Source of the DNA: Desulfobacterales bacterium
GTDB taxonomy: Bacteria; Desulfobacterota; Desulfobacteria; Desulfobacterales; UBA2174_A
Direction of reading: 5' to 3'
Length of the DNA: 11,612 nt
NCBI GenBank assembly: GCA_025454075.1
Contig: JALOPD010000231.1
Location: 1-11,612 of the forward strand
The position numbers and the translations under genes were made by a program. The stretch's first letter is position 1. The number at the start of each line of letters is the position of its first letter. The notes under the pieces were generated by a model. That model did no database searches. It was given only the letters and a program-made list of their open reading frames with translations, and was not told where the DNA came from. Positions 6,403 to 11,612 of the stretch are shown piece by piece.

Positions 6403-6771
6403 CTACAGCACCTCGGGCGCCAACGATATGATTTTCATGAACCGCTTGGCGCGCAGCTCCCGCGCCACCGGCCCGAAGATGCGGGTCCCAATGGGTTCCT
6501 TGGCCTGGTTGATCAGGACCGCCGAATTTTCGTCGAATCGGATGTAGGATCCGTCCGGCCGGCGGACCTCCTTCGTGGTCCGGACCACCACGGCTTTGAG
6601 CACATCCCCCTTCTTCACCTTCGCGTTCGGGATGGCCTCTTTGACCGAGACGACGATGATGTCGCCGACCGTGGCGTAGCGCCGGCGGGACCCCCCCAGC
6701 ACCTTGATGCAGTAGAGGACCTTCGCCCCGGAGTTGTCGGCCGCCTTCAATCGTGTTTCAACCTGGATCAT
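6403..6771 (-). CDS. rplN: 50S ribosomal protein L14
   Basis: L14, a highly conserved 23S rRNA-binding protein at the subunit interface, where it joins a bridge to 16S rRNA. It is also the docking site of the silencing factor RsfS in bacteria that have it. The product has 122 residues, standard length. It begins [20 protein letters not shown], includes the glycine/arginine turn [20 protein letters not shown] (25-44), and ends with the family block [20 protein letters not shown], then ISLAPEVL. The ATG (6769-6771) has AAAGGG upstream; an ATG eight bases earlier is out of frame. It lies 19 bases after rpsQ and traditionally begins the spc operon, but no promoter is evident in that short gap, so it is likely cotranscribed with the S10 genes. 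Confidence 0.99.
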   Translation of the reverse strand: MIQVETRLKAADNSGAKVLYCIKVLGGSRRRYATVGDIIVVSVKEAIPNAKVKKGDVLKAVVVRTTKEVRRPDGSYIRFDENSAVLINQAKEPIGTRIFGPVARELRAKRFMKIISLAPEVL

Positions 6772-6790
6772 GGGTCATGTCCCTTTCGCG

Positions 6791-7057
6791 TCAGGCCGCT
6801 TTCTGGACGATCTTGCTCACGCGCCAGCGCTTGCTGCGGCTGAGCGGCCGCGATTCGGTGATCTGCACTTTGTCGCCGATCTGACAGGTGTTCGTCTCGT
6901 CGTGGGCGGCATATTTGGTCTGGCGCCGGACGTACTTTTGGTACATCGGGTGTTTGACCAGACGCTCGACCGAGACGATCACGGTCTTGTTCATCTTGTT
7001 GCTGACGACGACGCCGACCACCTGCCGCTTGGTTCCTTGCTCTTTCATGTCTGCCAC
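6791..7057 (-). CDS. rpsQ: 30S ribosomal protein S17
   Basis: S17, a primary 16S rRNA-binding protein of the 5' domain with an OB-like fold. From the GTG at 7055-7057 it has 88 residues. Matching family blocks are [23 protein letters not shown], here interrupted only by normal substitutions, then [26 protein letters not shown] sequence and the ending [12 protein letters not shown]. The GTG directly follows the rpmC stop (TAAGTG). An ATG three codons downstream (7046-7048) is an equally reasonable start, giving 85 residues. Neither has a strong Shine-Dalgarno, so initiation probably depends on coupling to rpmC translation. Confidence 0.95.
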   Translation of the reverse strand: MADMKEQGTKRQVVGVVVSNKMNKTVIVSVERLVKHPMYQKYVRRQTKYAAHDETNTCQIGDKVQITESRPLSRSKRWRVSKIVQKAA

Positions 7058-7267
7058 TTATGCTTTCGCTTTTTTCGGGTTCAGGGAAGCTGCACGAATG
7101 ACCGTCAACAGCCGGGCAATGTCCTGTTTGGTCTGCCGGATCTTGGCCCGGTTCTCGAGCTGCCCGATCTCGAGCTGAAAGCGCAGGTTGAACAGCACCT
7201 GCTTGAGATCGGTCACCTTGCGCTGCATCTCGTCGGGCGTCATCTCGCGGATCTCGCGGGCGTTCAT
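7058..7267 (-). CDS. rpmC: 50S ribosomal protein L29
   Basis: L29, a small helical-hairpin protein near the polypeptide exit, next to L23 and part of the docking area for SRP and trigger factor. The product has 69 residues: [18 protein letters not shown] at the N-terminus, the signature-like [19 protein letters not shown] (residues 21-39), then the second helix with [16 protein letters not shown] and a basic end. The ATG (7265-7267) overlaps the rplP stop as ATGA, and GAGGAG lies 9 bases upstream within rplP. Translational coupling to rplP is likely. The TAA stop touches the GTG start of rpsQ. Confidence 0.97.
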   Translation of the reverse strand: MNAREIREMTPDEMQRKVTDLKQVLFNLRFQLEIGQLENRAKIRQTKQDIARLLTVIRAASLNPKKAKA

Positions 7268-7680
7268 AGAGATACGCTCCTCTCAATGAATTTGGTCTTG
7301 ACCGAAAGCTTGTGGGTCGCCAGCCGGAAGGCCTCCATGGCCATCTCCCGTGTCACCCCCTGGATCTCGTAGAGGATGCGCCCGGGCCGCACCACCGCCA
7401 CCCAGCCCTCGGGCGCGCCCTTGCCTTTTCCCATGCGGGTTTCCGCCGGCTTCTTGGTGTAGGGCTTGTCGGGAAAGACCCGGATCCAAATCCGCCCGCC
7501 GCGCTTGACGTAGCGGGTCATGGCGATGCGCGCGGCCTCGATCTCGCGTGCATTGACCCAGCCGCTGCCGACCGCCTGCAACCCGAATTCGCCGAAGTTC
7601 AGCGTGCTGCCGCGCCGGGCCACCCCCCGCATGCGGCCTTTCATCTGCTTTCGAAACTTGACCTTCTTGGGACTGAGCAT
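7264..7680 (-). CDS. rplP: 50S ribosomal protein L16
   Basis: L16, which lies beside the A-site tRNA elbow and helps form the peptidyl-transferase region; it is added late in assembly. The product has 138 residues, near the usual length. It begins [19 protein letters not shown] and has [21 protein letters not shown] (33-53), [15 protein letters not shown], and the flexible loop [18 protein letters not shown]. The arginine in that loop (RMGKGKG) corresponds to the one hydroxylated in E. coli L16; whether it is modified here is unknown. The ATG (7678-7680) has AGGAG 8 bases upstream. It starts 18 bases after rpsC and overlaps rpmC by 4 bases. Confidence 0.99.
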   Translation of the reverse strand: MLSPKKVKFRKQMKGRMRGVARRGSTLNFGEFGLQAVGSGWVNAREIEAARIAMTRYVKRGGRIWIRVFPDKPYTKKPAETRMGKGKGAPEGWVAVVRPGRILYEIQGVTREMAMEAFRLATHKLSVKTKFIERSVSL

Positions 7681-7698
7681 CGTCGATTCTCCTGTACC

Positions 7699-8352
7699 TT
7701 AGGCCGGTTCGGCCGGCGCTTGATCTTTGCGCAGGACCTCTCCCTTGAAAATCGTGACCTTGACACCGACGATCCCGTAGGTGGTGTGCGCCTCGGCCGC
7801 GCCGTAATCGATATCCGCGCGCAGCGTGTGGAGCGGCACCCTCCCCTCCCGGTACCATTCGGTCCGTGCGATCTCGGCGCCGCCGAGCCGGCCGGCGCAG
7901 ATGACCTTGATGCCCAGGGCGCCGAAACGCAGGGCGGACTGGACCGTGCGCTTCATGGCCCGTCGGAAGGCCACCCGGCGCTCCAGCTGGGTCGCGACGT
8001 TCTCGGCCACGAGCTGGGCGTCGATCTCGGGTTTGCGGATCTCCTGGATGTCGATCAGCACTTCGTGGGCCGTCAGCTTCTCGATCTCTTTTTTGAGCTG
8101 CGCGATCTCCGAGCCCTTCTTGCCGATGACGATGCCGGGGCGGGCCGTGAAAATGCGCATCCGGATGCGCTTGGCCGATCGTTCGATTTCGATCCGGGAA
8201 ACGCCGGCGTGGTAGAGCTTCTGCTTGATGAACTTGCGAAGCTTGTGATCCTCGAAGATGTAGTCGGCGTAGTTTTTGCCGCCGAACCAGCGCGACTCCC
8301 AGGTCTTGATGATGCCTAATCTCAATCCGATCGGGTTGACTTTCTGGCCCAA
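7699..8352 (-). CDS. rpsC: 30S ribosomal protein S3
   Basis: S3 of the small-subunit head. It lines the mRNA entry channel and takes part in unwinding structured mRNA with S4. The product has 217 residues; bacterial S3 is usually 205-235. It begins [14 protein letters not shown], has a type II KH domain with the loop [11 protein letters not shown] (residues 73-83), the basic patch FRRAMKR (129-135), where the E. coli helicase-active arginines lie, and the C-terminal domain [20 protein letters not shown]. The start is a TTG (8350-8352), fixed by the near-universal MGQKVNP beginning and AAGGAGG 7 bases upstream. It lies 16 bases after rplV. Confidence 0.98.
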   Translation of the reverse strand: MGQKVNPIGLRLGIIKTWESRWFGGKNYADYIFEDHKLRKFIKQKLYHAGVSRIEIERSAKRIRMRIFTARPGIVIGKKGSEIAQLKKEIEKLTAHEVLIDIQEIRKPEIDAQLVAENVATQLERRVAFRRAMKRTVQSALRFGALGIKVICAGRLGGAEIARTEWYREGRVPLHTLRADIDYGAAEAHTTYGIVGVKVTIFKGEVLRKDQAPAEPA

Positions 8353-8359
8353 GCTGGAA

Positions 8360-8366
8360 CCTCCTT
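8360..8366 (-). promoter_or_regulatory. Strong Shine-Dalgarno of rpsC (decides TTG start)
   Basis: AAGGAGG on the minus strand, 7 bases before the TTG start of rpsC and just after the rplV stop (8369-8371). Confidence 0.85.
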
Positions 8367-8368
8367 TG

Positions 8369-8710
8369 CTAAACCGAAGTCTTTTCCGACAACACCACGG
8401 TGATGTGGCAGGTCGGCTTCTGGATCCGGGTGCCTCGTCCGCGCGCCTTCGTGCCCCAGCGTTTCAGCATCGGGCCGTCGTCGGCCGTGATGTTGCGCAC
8501 GATCAGCCGGTCGACGTCGATGCCCGGCTTCTGGTCGGCGTTGGCAACGGCGGACCGGATGATTTTTTCCAGTTTTTTGGCCGCCTGCTGAGGCATGAAC
8601 TTCAGCATGTTCAGGGCGGACTCCACGGGTTTGCCCTTCACCGCGGCCGACACCTTCATCACCTTCAAGGAGGACACGCGGGCGTATCTTGAAACGGCTT
8701 TCGACTCCAT
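8369..8710 (-). CDS. rplV: 50S ribosomal protein L22
   Basis: L22, which spans the large subunit and sends a long beta-hairpin into the polypeptide exit tunnel, forming the macrolide-sensitive constriction with L4. The product has 113 residues, typical. The N-terminal block [20 protein letters not shown] is somewhat divergent from the common RISPRKARLV-type sequence. [11 protein letters not shown] (48-58) is conserved, and the hairpin runs from about residue 76 to 98 ([20 protein letters not shown]). The hairpin length looks normal, with no obvious resistance-type deletion or insertion. The ATG (8708-8710) has AAGGA about 8 bases upstream. It lies 42 bases after rpsS. Confidence 0.97.
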   Translation of the reverse strand: MESKAVSRYARVSSLKVMKVSAAVKGKPVESALNMLKFMPQQAAKKLEKIIRSAVANADQKPGIDVDRLIVRNITADDGPMLKRWGTKARGRGTRIQKPTCHITVVLSEKTSV

Positions 8711-8752
8711 CTCTGTCGTCCTTCTTCCTTCTGGTTAAGCCGGAACCCCGGA

Positions 8753-9031
8753 TCAGGCCGCCTTGCTCTTCCGGTCGCCCGAGTGCCCATGGAACGTCCG
8801 GGTCGGGGAGAACTCGCCCAGCTTGTGGCCGACCATGTTCTCGGAAATGAACACCGGTATGAACTTGCGGCCGTTGTGCACGGCCAGCGTCAACCCGACC
8901 ATCTCCGGCACGATGGTGGACCGCCGGGACCAGGTTTTGACCACCCGGTTGCTGCGGGTGTCCTGCGCCTCCTGGACCTTCTTCAAAAGCCTGCCCTCGA
9001 TGTAGGGGCCTTTCTTCAACGACCTTGCCAT
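8753..9031 (-). CDS. rpsS: 30S ribosomal protein S19
   Basis: S19 of the small-subunit head. It pairs with S13 and contacts the A-site tRNA and the central protuberance of the large subunit. The product has 92 residues, the standard length. It begins [19 protein letters not shown] and contains [15 protein letters not shown] (residues about 32-46), the signature [23 protein letters not shown] in part, and [19 protein letters not shown] at the end. The ATG (9029-9031) has GGAG upstream. It lies 57 bases after rplB, with a 7-bp hairpin in the gap. Confidence 0.98.
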   Translation of the reverse strand: MARSLKKGPYIEGRLLKKVQEAQDTRSNRVVKTWSRRSTIVPEMVGLTLAVHNGRKFIPVFISENMVGHKLGEFSPTRTFHGHSGDRKSKAA

Positions 9032-9065
9032 AGGGTCTCCACTCGTTGGCGTTGCTGATCATCGC

Positions 9066-9085
9066 GCCGCCGACGCTCCGGCGGC
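9066..9085 (-). other. 7-bp hairpin after rplB stop
   Basis: Minus-strand GCCGCCG (9079-9085) pairs perfectly with CGGCGGC (9066-9072) around a 6-base loop, and one further U·G pair is possible. It begins a few bases after the rplB stop (TAG, 9089-9091). There is no U-tract, so it is not a standard terminator. Confidence 0.5.
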
Positions 9086-9088
9086 AGC

Positions 9089-9910
9089 CTATCTCCGCCG
9101 TTTCACGATCAAACGGTCACTGGGTTTCTTCTTGCGGGTCTTGTGCCCCTTGGTCGGCATGCCCCACGGGCTGCAGGGGTGCCGCCCGCCGGAGGATTTG
9201 CCTTCGCCGCCGCCCATCGGGTGGTCGATGGGGTTCATGGCGACCCCGCGGTTGTGCGGCCGTTTGCCCAGCCAGCGCTTGCGCCCGGCCTTGCCGTAGG
9301 ACACGTTCTCGTGCTGCACGTTGCCCACCTGGCCCACGGTCGCCCGGCAGTCCAGCAGCACCTTGCGCACCTCGTTGGAGGGCAGCTTGAGCAAGGCGTA
9401 ATTGCCCTCTTTCGCCATGAGTTGGGCGTAGCCGCCGGCGCTGCGCACCATCTGGCCGCCCTTGCCGATGCGCAGCTCGATGTTGTGGACCTGGGTGCCG
9501 AGCGGCATGTTGCGCAGCGGCAGGCAGTTGCCGGGCTTGATGTCCGCTTTCGGCCCGGCCTCGACCACGTCGTTCACCTTCAAATCCGAGGGGGCCAGGA
9601 TGTAGCGCTTGTCCCCGTCGACGTAGTGCAGCAGGGCGATGCGCGCCGAGCGGTTGGGGTCGTATTCGATGGCCGCGACGCGCGCCGGGACCCCGACTTT
9701 GTCCCGCTTGAAATCAATCACCCGGTAGTGCCGCTTGTGGCCGCCGCCGCGGTGCCAGGCGGTCACCCGGCCGTAGCAGTTGCGGCCGCCGCTTTTGCTC
9801 AGCGGCTGCAGCAGGCCTTTTTCCGGTGAGGCCTTGGTGATCTCCGCGAAATCGGCATAGGTTTGAAAACGGCGTCCCGGAGAGGTCGGTTTTACTTTCC
9901 TGAGTCCCAT
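9089..9910 (-). CDS. rplB: 50S ribosomal protein L2
   Basis: L2, one of the most conserved ribosomal proteins. It binds domain IV of 23S rRNA near the peptidyl-transferase centre and is needed for subunit joining. The product has 273 residues, the same as E. coli. It begins [18 protein letters not shown], contains [20 protein letters not shown] (residues 40-59) and [24 protein letters not shown], then the C-terminal block [20 protein letters not shown]. His230 here aligns with the conserved histidine known as His229 in the E. coli literature (Met-less numbering). The second histidine of the usual DHPHGGGEG is Met232. The ATG (9908-9910) has AGGAG 6 bases upstream and lies 12 bases after rplW. 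Confidence 0.98.
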   Translation of the reverse strand: MGLRKVKPTSPGRRFQTYADFAEITKASPEKGLLQPLSKSGGRNCYGRVTAWHRGGGHKRHYRVIDFKRDKVGVPARVAAIEYDPNRSARIALLHYVDGDKRYILAPSDLKVNDVVEAGPKADIKPGNCLPLRNMPLGTQVHNIELRIGKGGQMVRSAGGYAQLMAKEGNYALLKLPSNEVRKVLLDCRATVGQVGNVQHENVSYGKAGRKRWLGKRPHNRGVAMNPIDHPMGGGEGKSSGGRHPCSPWGMPTKGHKTRKKKPSDRLIVKRRR

Positions 9911-9922
9911 CGTCTGCTCCTG

Positions 9923-10210
9923 TTAGGCCCCCTCAAAAAACTCGATGCGTTCGCCCGGCATCAGCCGCACGATCGCTTTTTTCCAATCCCGGCGCTTGCC
10001 CTGGATGCGGCCGCGCTGGGTGGTCTTGCCAAGCATCTGCAGGGTCCGCACGGATGCGACCCGCACCTTGAAGCCCTCTTCCACGGCCCGCTTGATCTCG
10101 ATGCGGTTGGCCCGGCGGTCCACCTCGAAGGACACCTGGTTGTGCAGTTCCTTCTGAAGGTTGGTCTTCTCCGTGACCAGGGGCCGGATGATGACGTCGT
10201 AGTAGTTCAT
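9923..10210 (-). CDS. rplW: 50S ribosomal protein L23
   Basis: L23, located at the polypeptide exit, where it is the main docking site for trigger factor and SRP. The product has 95 residues, within the usual range. It begins [17 protein letters not shown], with the RPLVTEKT block, and continues with [19 protein letters not shown] (residues 26-44), the core V..FKV loop and a basic extended loop ([21 protein letters not shown]), ending RIEFFEGA. The ATG (10208-10210) forms an ATGA overlap with the rplD stop, and GGGGAGG lies 8 bases upstream within rplD, so coupling is likely. Confidence 0.98.
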   Translation of the reverse strand: MNYYDVIIRPLVTEKTNLQKELHNQVSFEVDRRANRIEIKRAVEEGFKVRVASVRTLQMLGKTTQRGRIQGKRRDWKKAIVRLMPGERIEFFEGA

Positions 10211-10830
10211 GCGGTCAGCCTCCCCTCGATGGTCTTGATGGCGGGCTGCAGCAGCACGAGGGTGTCGTACTTGAGGATGTCGTAGACGTTCAACCCCTCG
10301 CTGCGCAGCACCTTGACGGCCGGCACATTGCGCGAGGACCGCTCCAGGGTGTCGTTTTTCGTCTCGGTGACGATGAGCGCGCTTTTCAGCCGGAGCGCCT
10401 GCAGGGCCGCAACGAACCCGCGGGTCTTGATCTCGGCCAGGTCGAACCCGTTGAGCACGACCAGCGCCTTCTCCTGGAGCTTGCTGCTGATGGCCATCTT
10501 GAGCGCCAGCTGCCGCACTTTCTTGGGCAGCAGGCGGGCGTACGTCCGGCCGTCGGGGCCGAAAATGACGCCGCCGCCCCTCAGCAGCGGCGACTTGATG
10601 TCGCCGCGCCGGGCGCGCCCGGTGCCCTTCTGCTTGTAGAGCTTCCGCGTGCTGCCGGCCACGTCTCCGCGGTGCTTCACCTTGGGGTGGGCCGAGCGCC
10701 GGTTGGCCAGCTGCATGGTCACGACATCGTGCAGCACATGGGTTTTGACCGGAACGTTGAAGACCTCGTCCGAGAGCTCCATCTGCGCCACGGGTTTGCC
10801 TTCGATATTGTGAACGTCTACGACCGCCAT
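10207..10830 (-). CDS. rplD: 50S ribosomal protein L4
   Basis: L4, whose globular domain sits on the solvent side while an extended loop reaches the exit-tunnel constriction opposite L22. In E. coli L4 also represses the S10 operon at a leader upstream of rpsJ, which is outside this window. The product has 207 residues, normal. The tunnel loop covers roughly residues 57-90, with [11 protein letters not shown] at 66-76 and RGGGVIFGP following. Near-invariant loop residues appear intact, with no macrolide-resistance-type change obvious. The ATG (10828-10830) has GGTGG about 5 bases upstream. It lies 30 bases after rplC and overlaps rplW by 4 bases. Confidence 0.98.
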   Translation of the reverse strand: MAVVDVHNIEGKPVAQMELSDEVFNVPVKTHVLHDVVTMQLANRRSAHPKVKHRGDVAGSTRKLYKQKGTGRARRGDIKSPLLRGGGVIFGPDGRTYARLLPKKVRQLALKMAISSKLQEKALVVLNGFDLAEIKTRGFVAALQALRLKSALIVTETKNDTLERSSRNVPAVKVLRSEGLNVYDILKYDTLVLLQPAIKTIEGRLTA

Positions 10831-10860
10831 AATTCCACCATCATCTCTCGCGCCGCTGCG

Positions 10861-11454
10861 CTATTTCTTTTTGGGCACGGCGCCGCGGACCAGCAGGATG
10901 TTGTCTTCCGGCCGGATGTCGACGATCTCGATGTTCTGCATCGTCTGACGCTCGAAGCCGTAATGCCCCGGCATCCCTTTGCCCTTGGTGACCCGCGACG
11001 GCCAGGCGCTGGAGCCGATGGAGCCCGGGATGCGGTGGCACTTGCTGCCGTGGGTCGTGCGGCCGCCGCTGAACCCCTCTTTCTTGATGACGCCCGAGAA
11101 ACCGCGCCCCTTGGTGGTGCCGCTCACGTCCACGTGCTCGCCGACGGTGAAGATGTCCACTGTGACGCTCTGGCCGACGGTGAACGCCTCGGGGTGGTCC
11201 ACGGGAAATTCCTGAACGTGGCGAAAGCAGACCGGGCCGCTTTTCTTGAAGTGCCCCTGCAGCGGCCGGGTCACGTGCTTGGGCTTGATCTCGTCGAAGC
11301 CGAGCTGCAGCGCGTTGTAACCGTCGGTCGCCACCACCTTGACCTGGGTCACCACGCAGGGGCCGGCCTGAATGACGGTCACCGGGACCACCCGCCCGTC
11401 CTGAGCGAAAAGCTCAGTCATCCCCAGTTTCTTTCCCATCAGTCCTTTGCACAT
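10861..11454 (-). CDS. rplC: 50S ribosomal protein L3
   Basis: L3, an early assembly protein that binds near the 3' end of 23S rRNA and extends a loop to the peptidyl-transferase centre. From the chosen ATG (11452-11454) it has 197 residues and begins MCKGLMGKKLGMTELFAQDG, aligning with the family start. An in-frame ATG four codons upstream (11464-11466, adding MRWI) directly abuts GGAAGG, leaving no spacer, so it is less likely. Family blocks are VTVIQAGPCVV (25-35), TKGRGFSGVIKK (114-125) and CHRIPGSIGSSAWPSRV (139-155), then KGKGMPGHYG. The gap to rpsJ is 80 bases and GC-rich. The gap to rplD is 30 bases. Confidence 0.97.
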   Translation of the reverse strand: MCKGLMGKKLGMTELFAQDGRVVPVTVIQAGPCVVTQVKVVATDGYNALQLGFDEIKPKHVTRPLQGHFKKSGPVCFRHVQEFPVDHPEAFTVGQSVTVDIFTVGEHVDVSGTTKGRGFSGVIKKEGFSGGRTTHGSKCHRIPGSIGSSAWPSRVTKGKGMPGHYGFERQTMQNIEIVDIRPEDNILLVRGAVPKKK

Positions 11455-11534
11455 AATCCAACGCATCCTTCCGGCAGGCTCGCCCCCGGCCCGACCCCGG
11501 CGCTATTGCGCGCGACGGCCGTCCCGCGGCGGCC

Positions 11535-11612
11535 CTATAGCTTGATTTCCACATCCACCCCGGGGGACAGGTCCAGCTTCATCAGCGCGTCCACGGTCTG
11601 CTGGGTCGGCTC
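11535..11612 (-). CDS. rpsJ: 30S ribosomal protein S10, C-terminal part (cut by window edge)
   Basis: The last 25 codons and TAG stop of S10, a small-subunit head protein that in some bacteria also serves as the antitermination factor NusE. The visible residues, EPTQQTVDALMKLDLSPGVD followed by VEIKL, match the family C-terminus (PT..TVDALM.LDL..GVDV.I.L). The 5' part lies beyond the right edge, so the start and the upstream operon leader cannot be seen. Its position directly before rplC is the standard beginning of the S10 operon. The fragment is short but distinctive. Confidence 0.93.
   Translation of the reverse strand, partial: EPTQQTVDALMKLDLSPGVDVEIKL

Noticed and set aside
6772..6790. 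Separate spc-operon promoter before rplN
   Set aside because: Only 19 bases separate rpsQ and rplN and no -10/-35 pair stands out. A promoter inside rpsQ cannot be excluded but is not supported.
7312..8319. Plus-strand open frame of 335 codons opposite rplP and rpsC
   Set aside because: Antisense shadow of conserved genes with composition typical of reversed GC-rich coding sequence.
1..11612. A novel defence, mobile or biosynthetic system
   Set aside because: Every long stretch is accounted for by a recognised ribosomal protein gene, secY or infA in the standard order. The largest gap is 89 bases, which leaves no room for an unknown gene of usual size.

Overview
This window is an almost complete S10–spc–alpha ribosomal protein gene cluster. 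It holds 26 genes, all transcribed from right to left on the minus strand. In transcription order: the last 25 codons plus stop of rpsJ, then rplC, rplD, rplW, rplB, rpsS, rplV, rpsC, rplP, rpmC, rpsQ, rplN, rplX, rplE, rpsN, rpsH, rplF, rplR, rpsE, rpmD, rplO, secY, infA, rpmJ, rpsM and rpsK. The rpsK stop lies 8 bases from the left edge, so the usual continuation (rpsD, rpoA, rplQ) would lie outside. No tRNA, rRNA, mobile element, CRISPR array or foreign-looking gene is visible.

The organism is a GC-rich bacterium. Protein details such as the L3 start MCKGLMGKKLGM, L24 with a CNKC pair, a zinc-type S14 of 61 residues, a zinc-type L36 of 37 residues and L2 with DHPMGGGEG fit a deltaproteobacterium (Desulfobacterota) best. 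That is recognition from memory, not a search, and the lineage below phylum is not claimed.

Layout: positions 6403-11612 hold the S10-operon block (S10 to S17) plus L14; 1282-6363 hold the rest of the spc block, ending in secY; 8-1232 hold infA, rpmJ, rpsM and rpsK. Packing is very tight. Four junctions are 4-base ATGA overlaps (rplD/rplW, rplP/rpmC, rpmD/rplO, rplO/secY). rplX overlaps rplE by 13 bases, and rpsQ follows rpmC with no spacer. The longest gap is 89 bases (rpsN-rpsH), so no stretch over 300 bases lacks a gene. The products build both ribosomal subunits; SecY is the membrane channel for protein export and IF1 acts in initiation. No promoter or U-tailed terminator is visible inside, which fits one long polycistronic transcript starting upstream of rpsJ.

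I found no novel system. Points worth a second look are: (1) four 30S genes (rpsC, rpsN, rpsE, rpsM) start with TTG, each behind a full AAGGAGG that I do not see before any ATG gene here; (2) at rpsM and rpsE the Shine-Dalgarno can pair with bases reaching into the TTG start; (3) GC-rich hairpins sit just after several stop codons, the best a 12-bp stem after rplR; (4) L24 keeps one cysteine pair but lacks the usual second pair, its 3' end running through the rplE ribosome binding site; (5) adk and map are missing between secY and infA.
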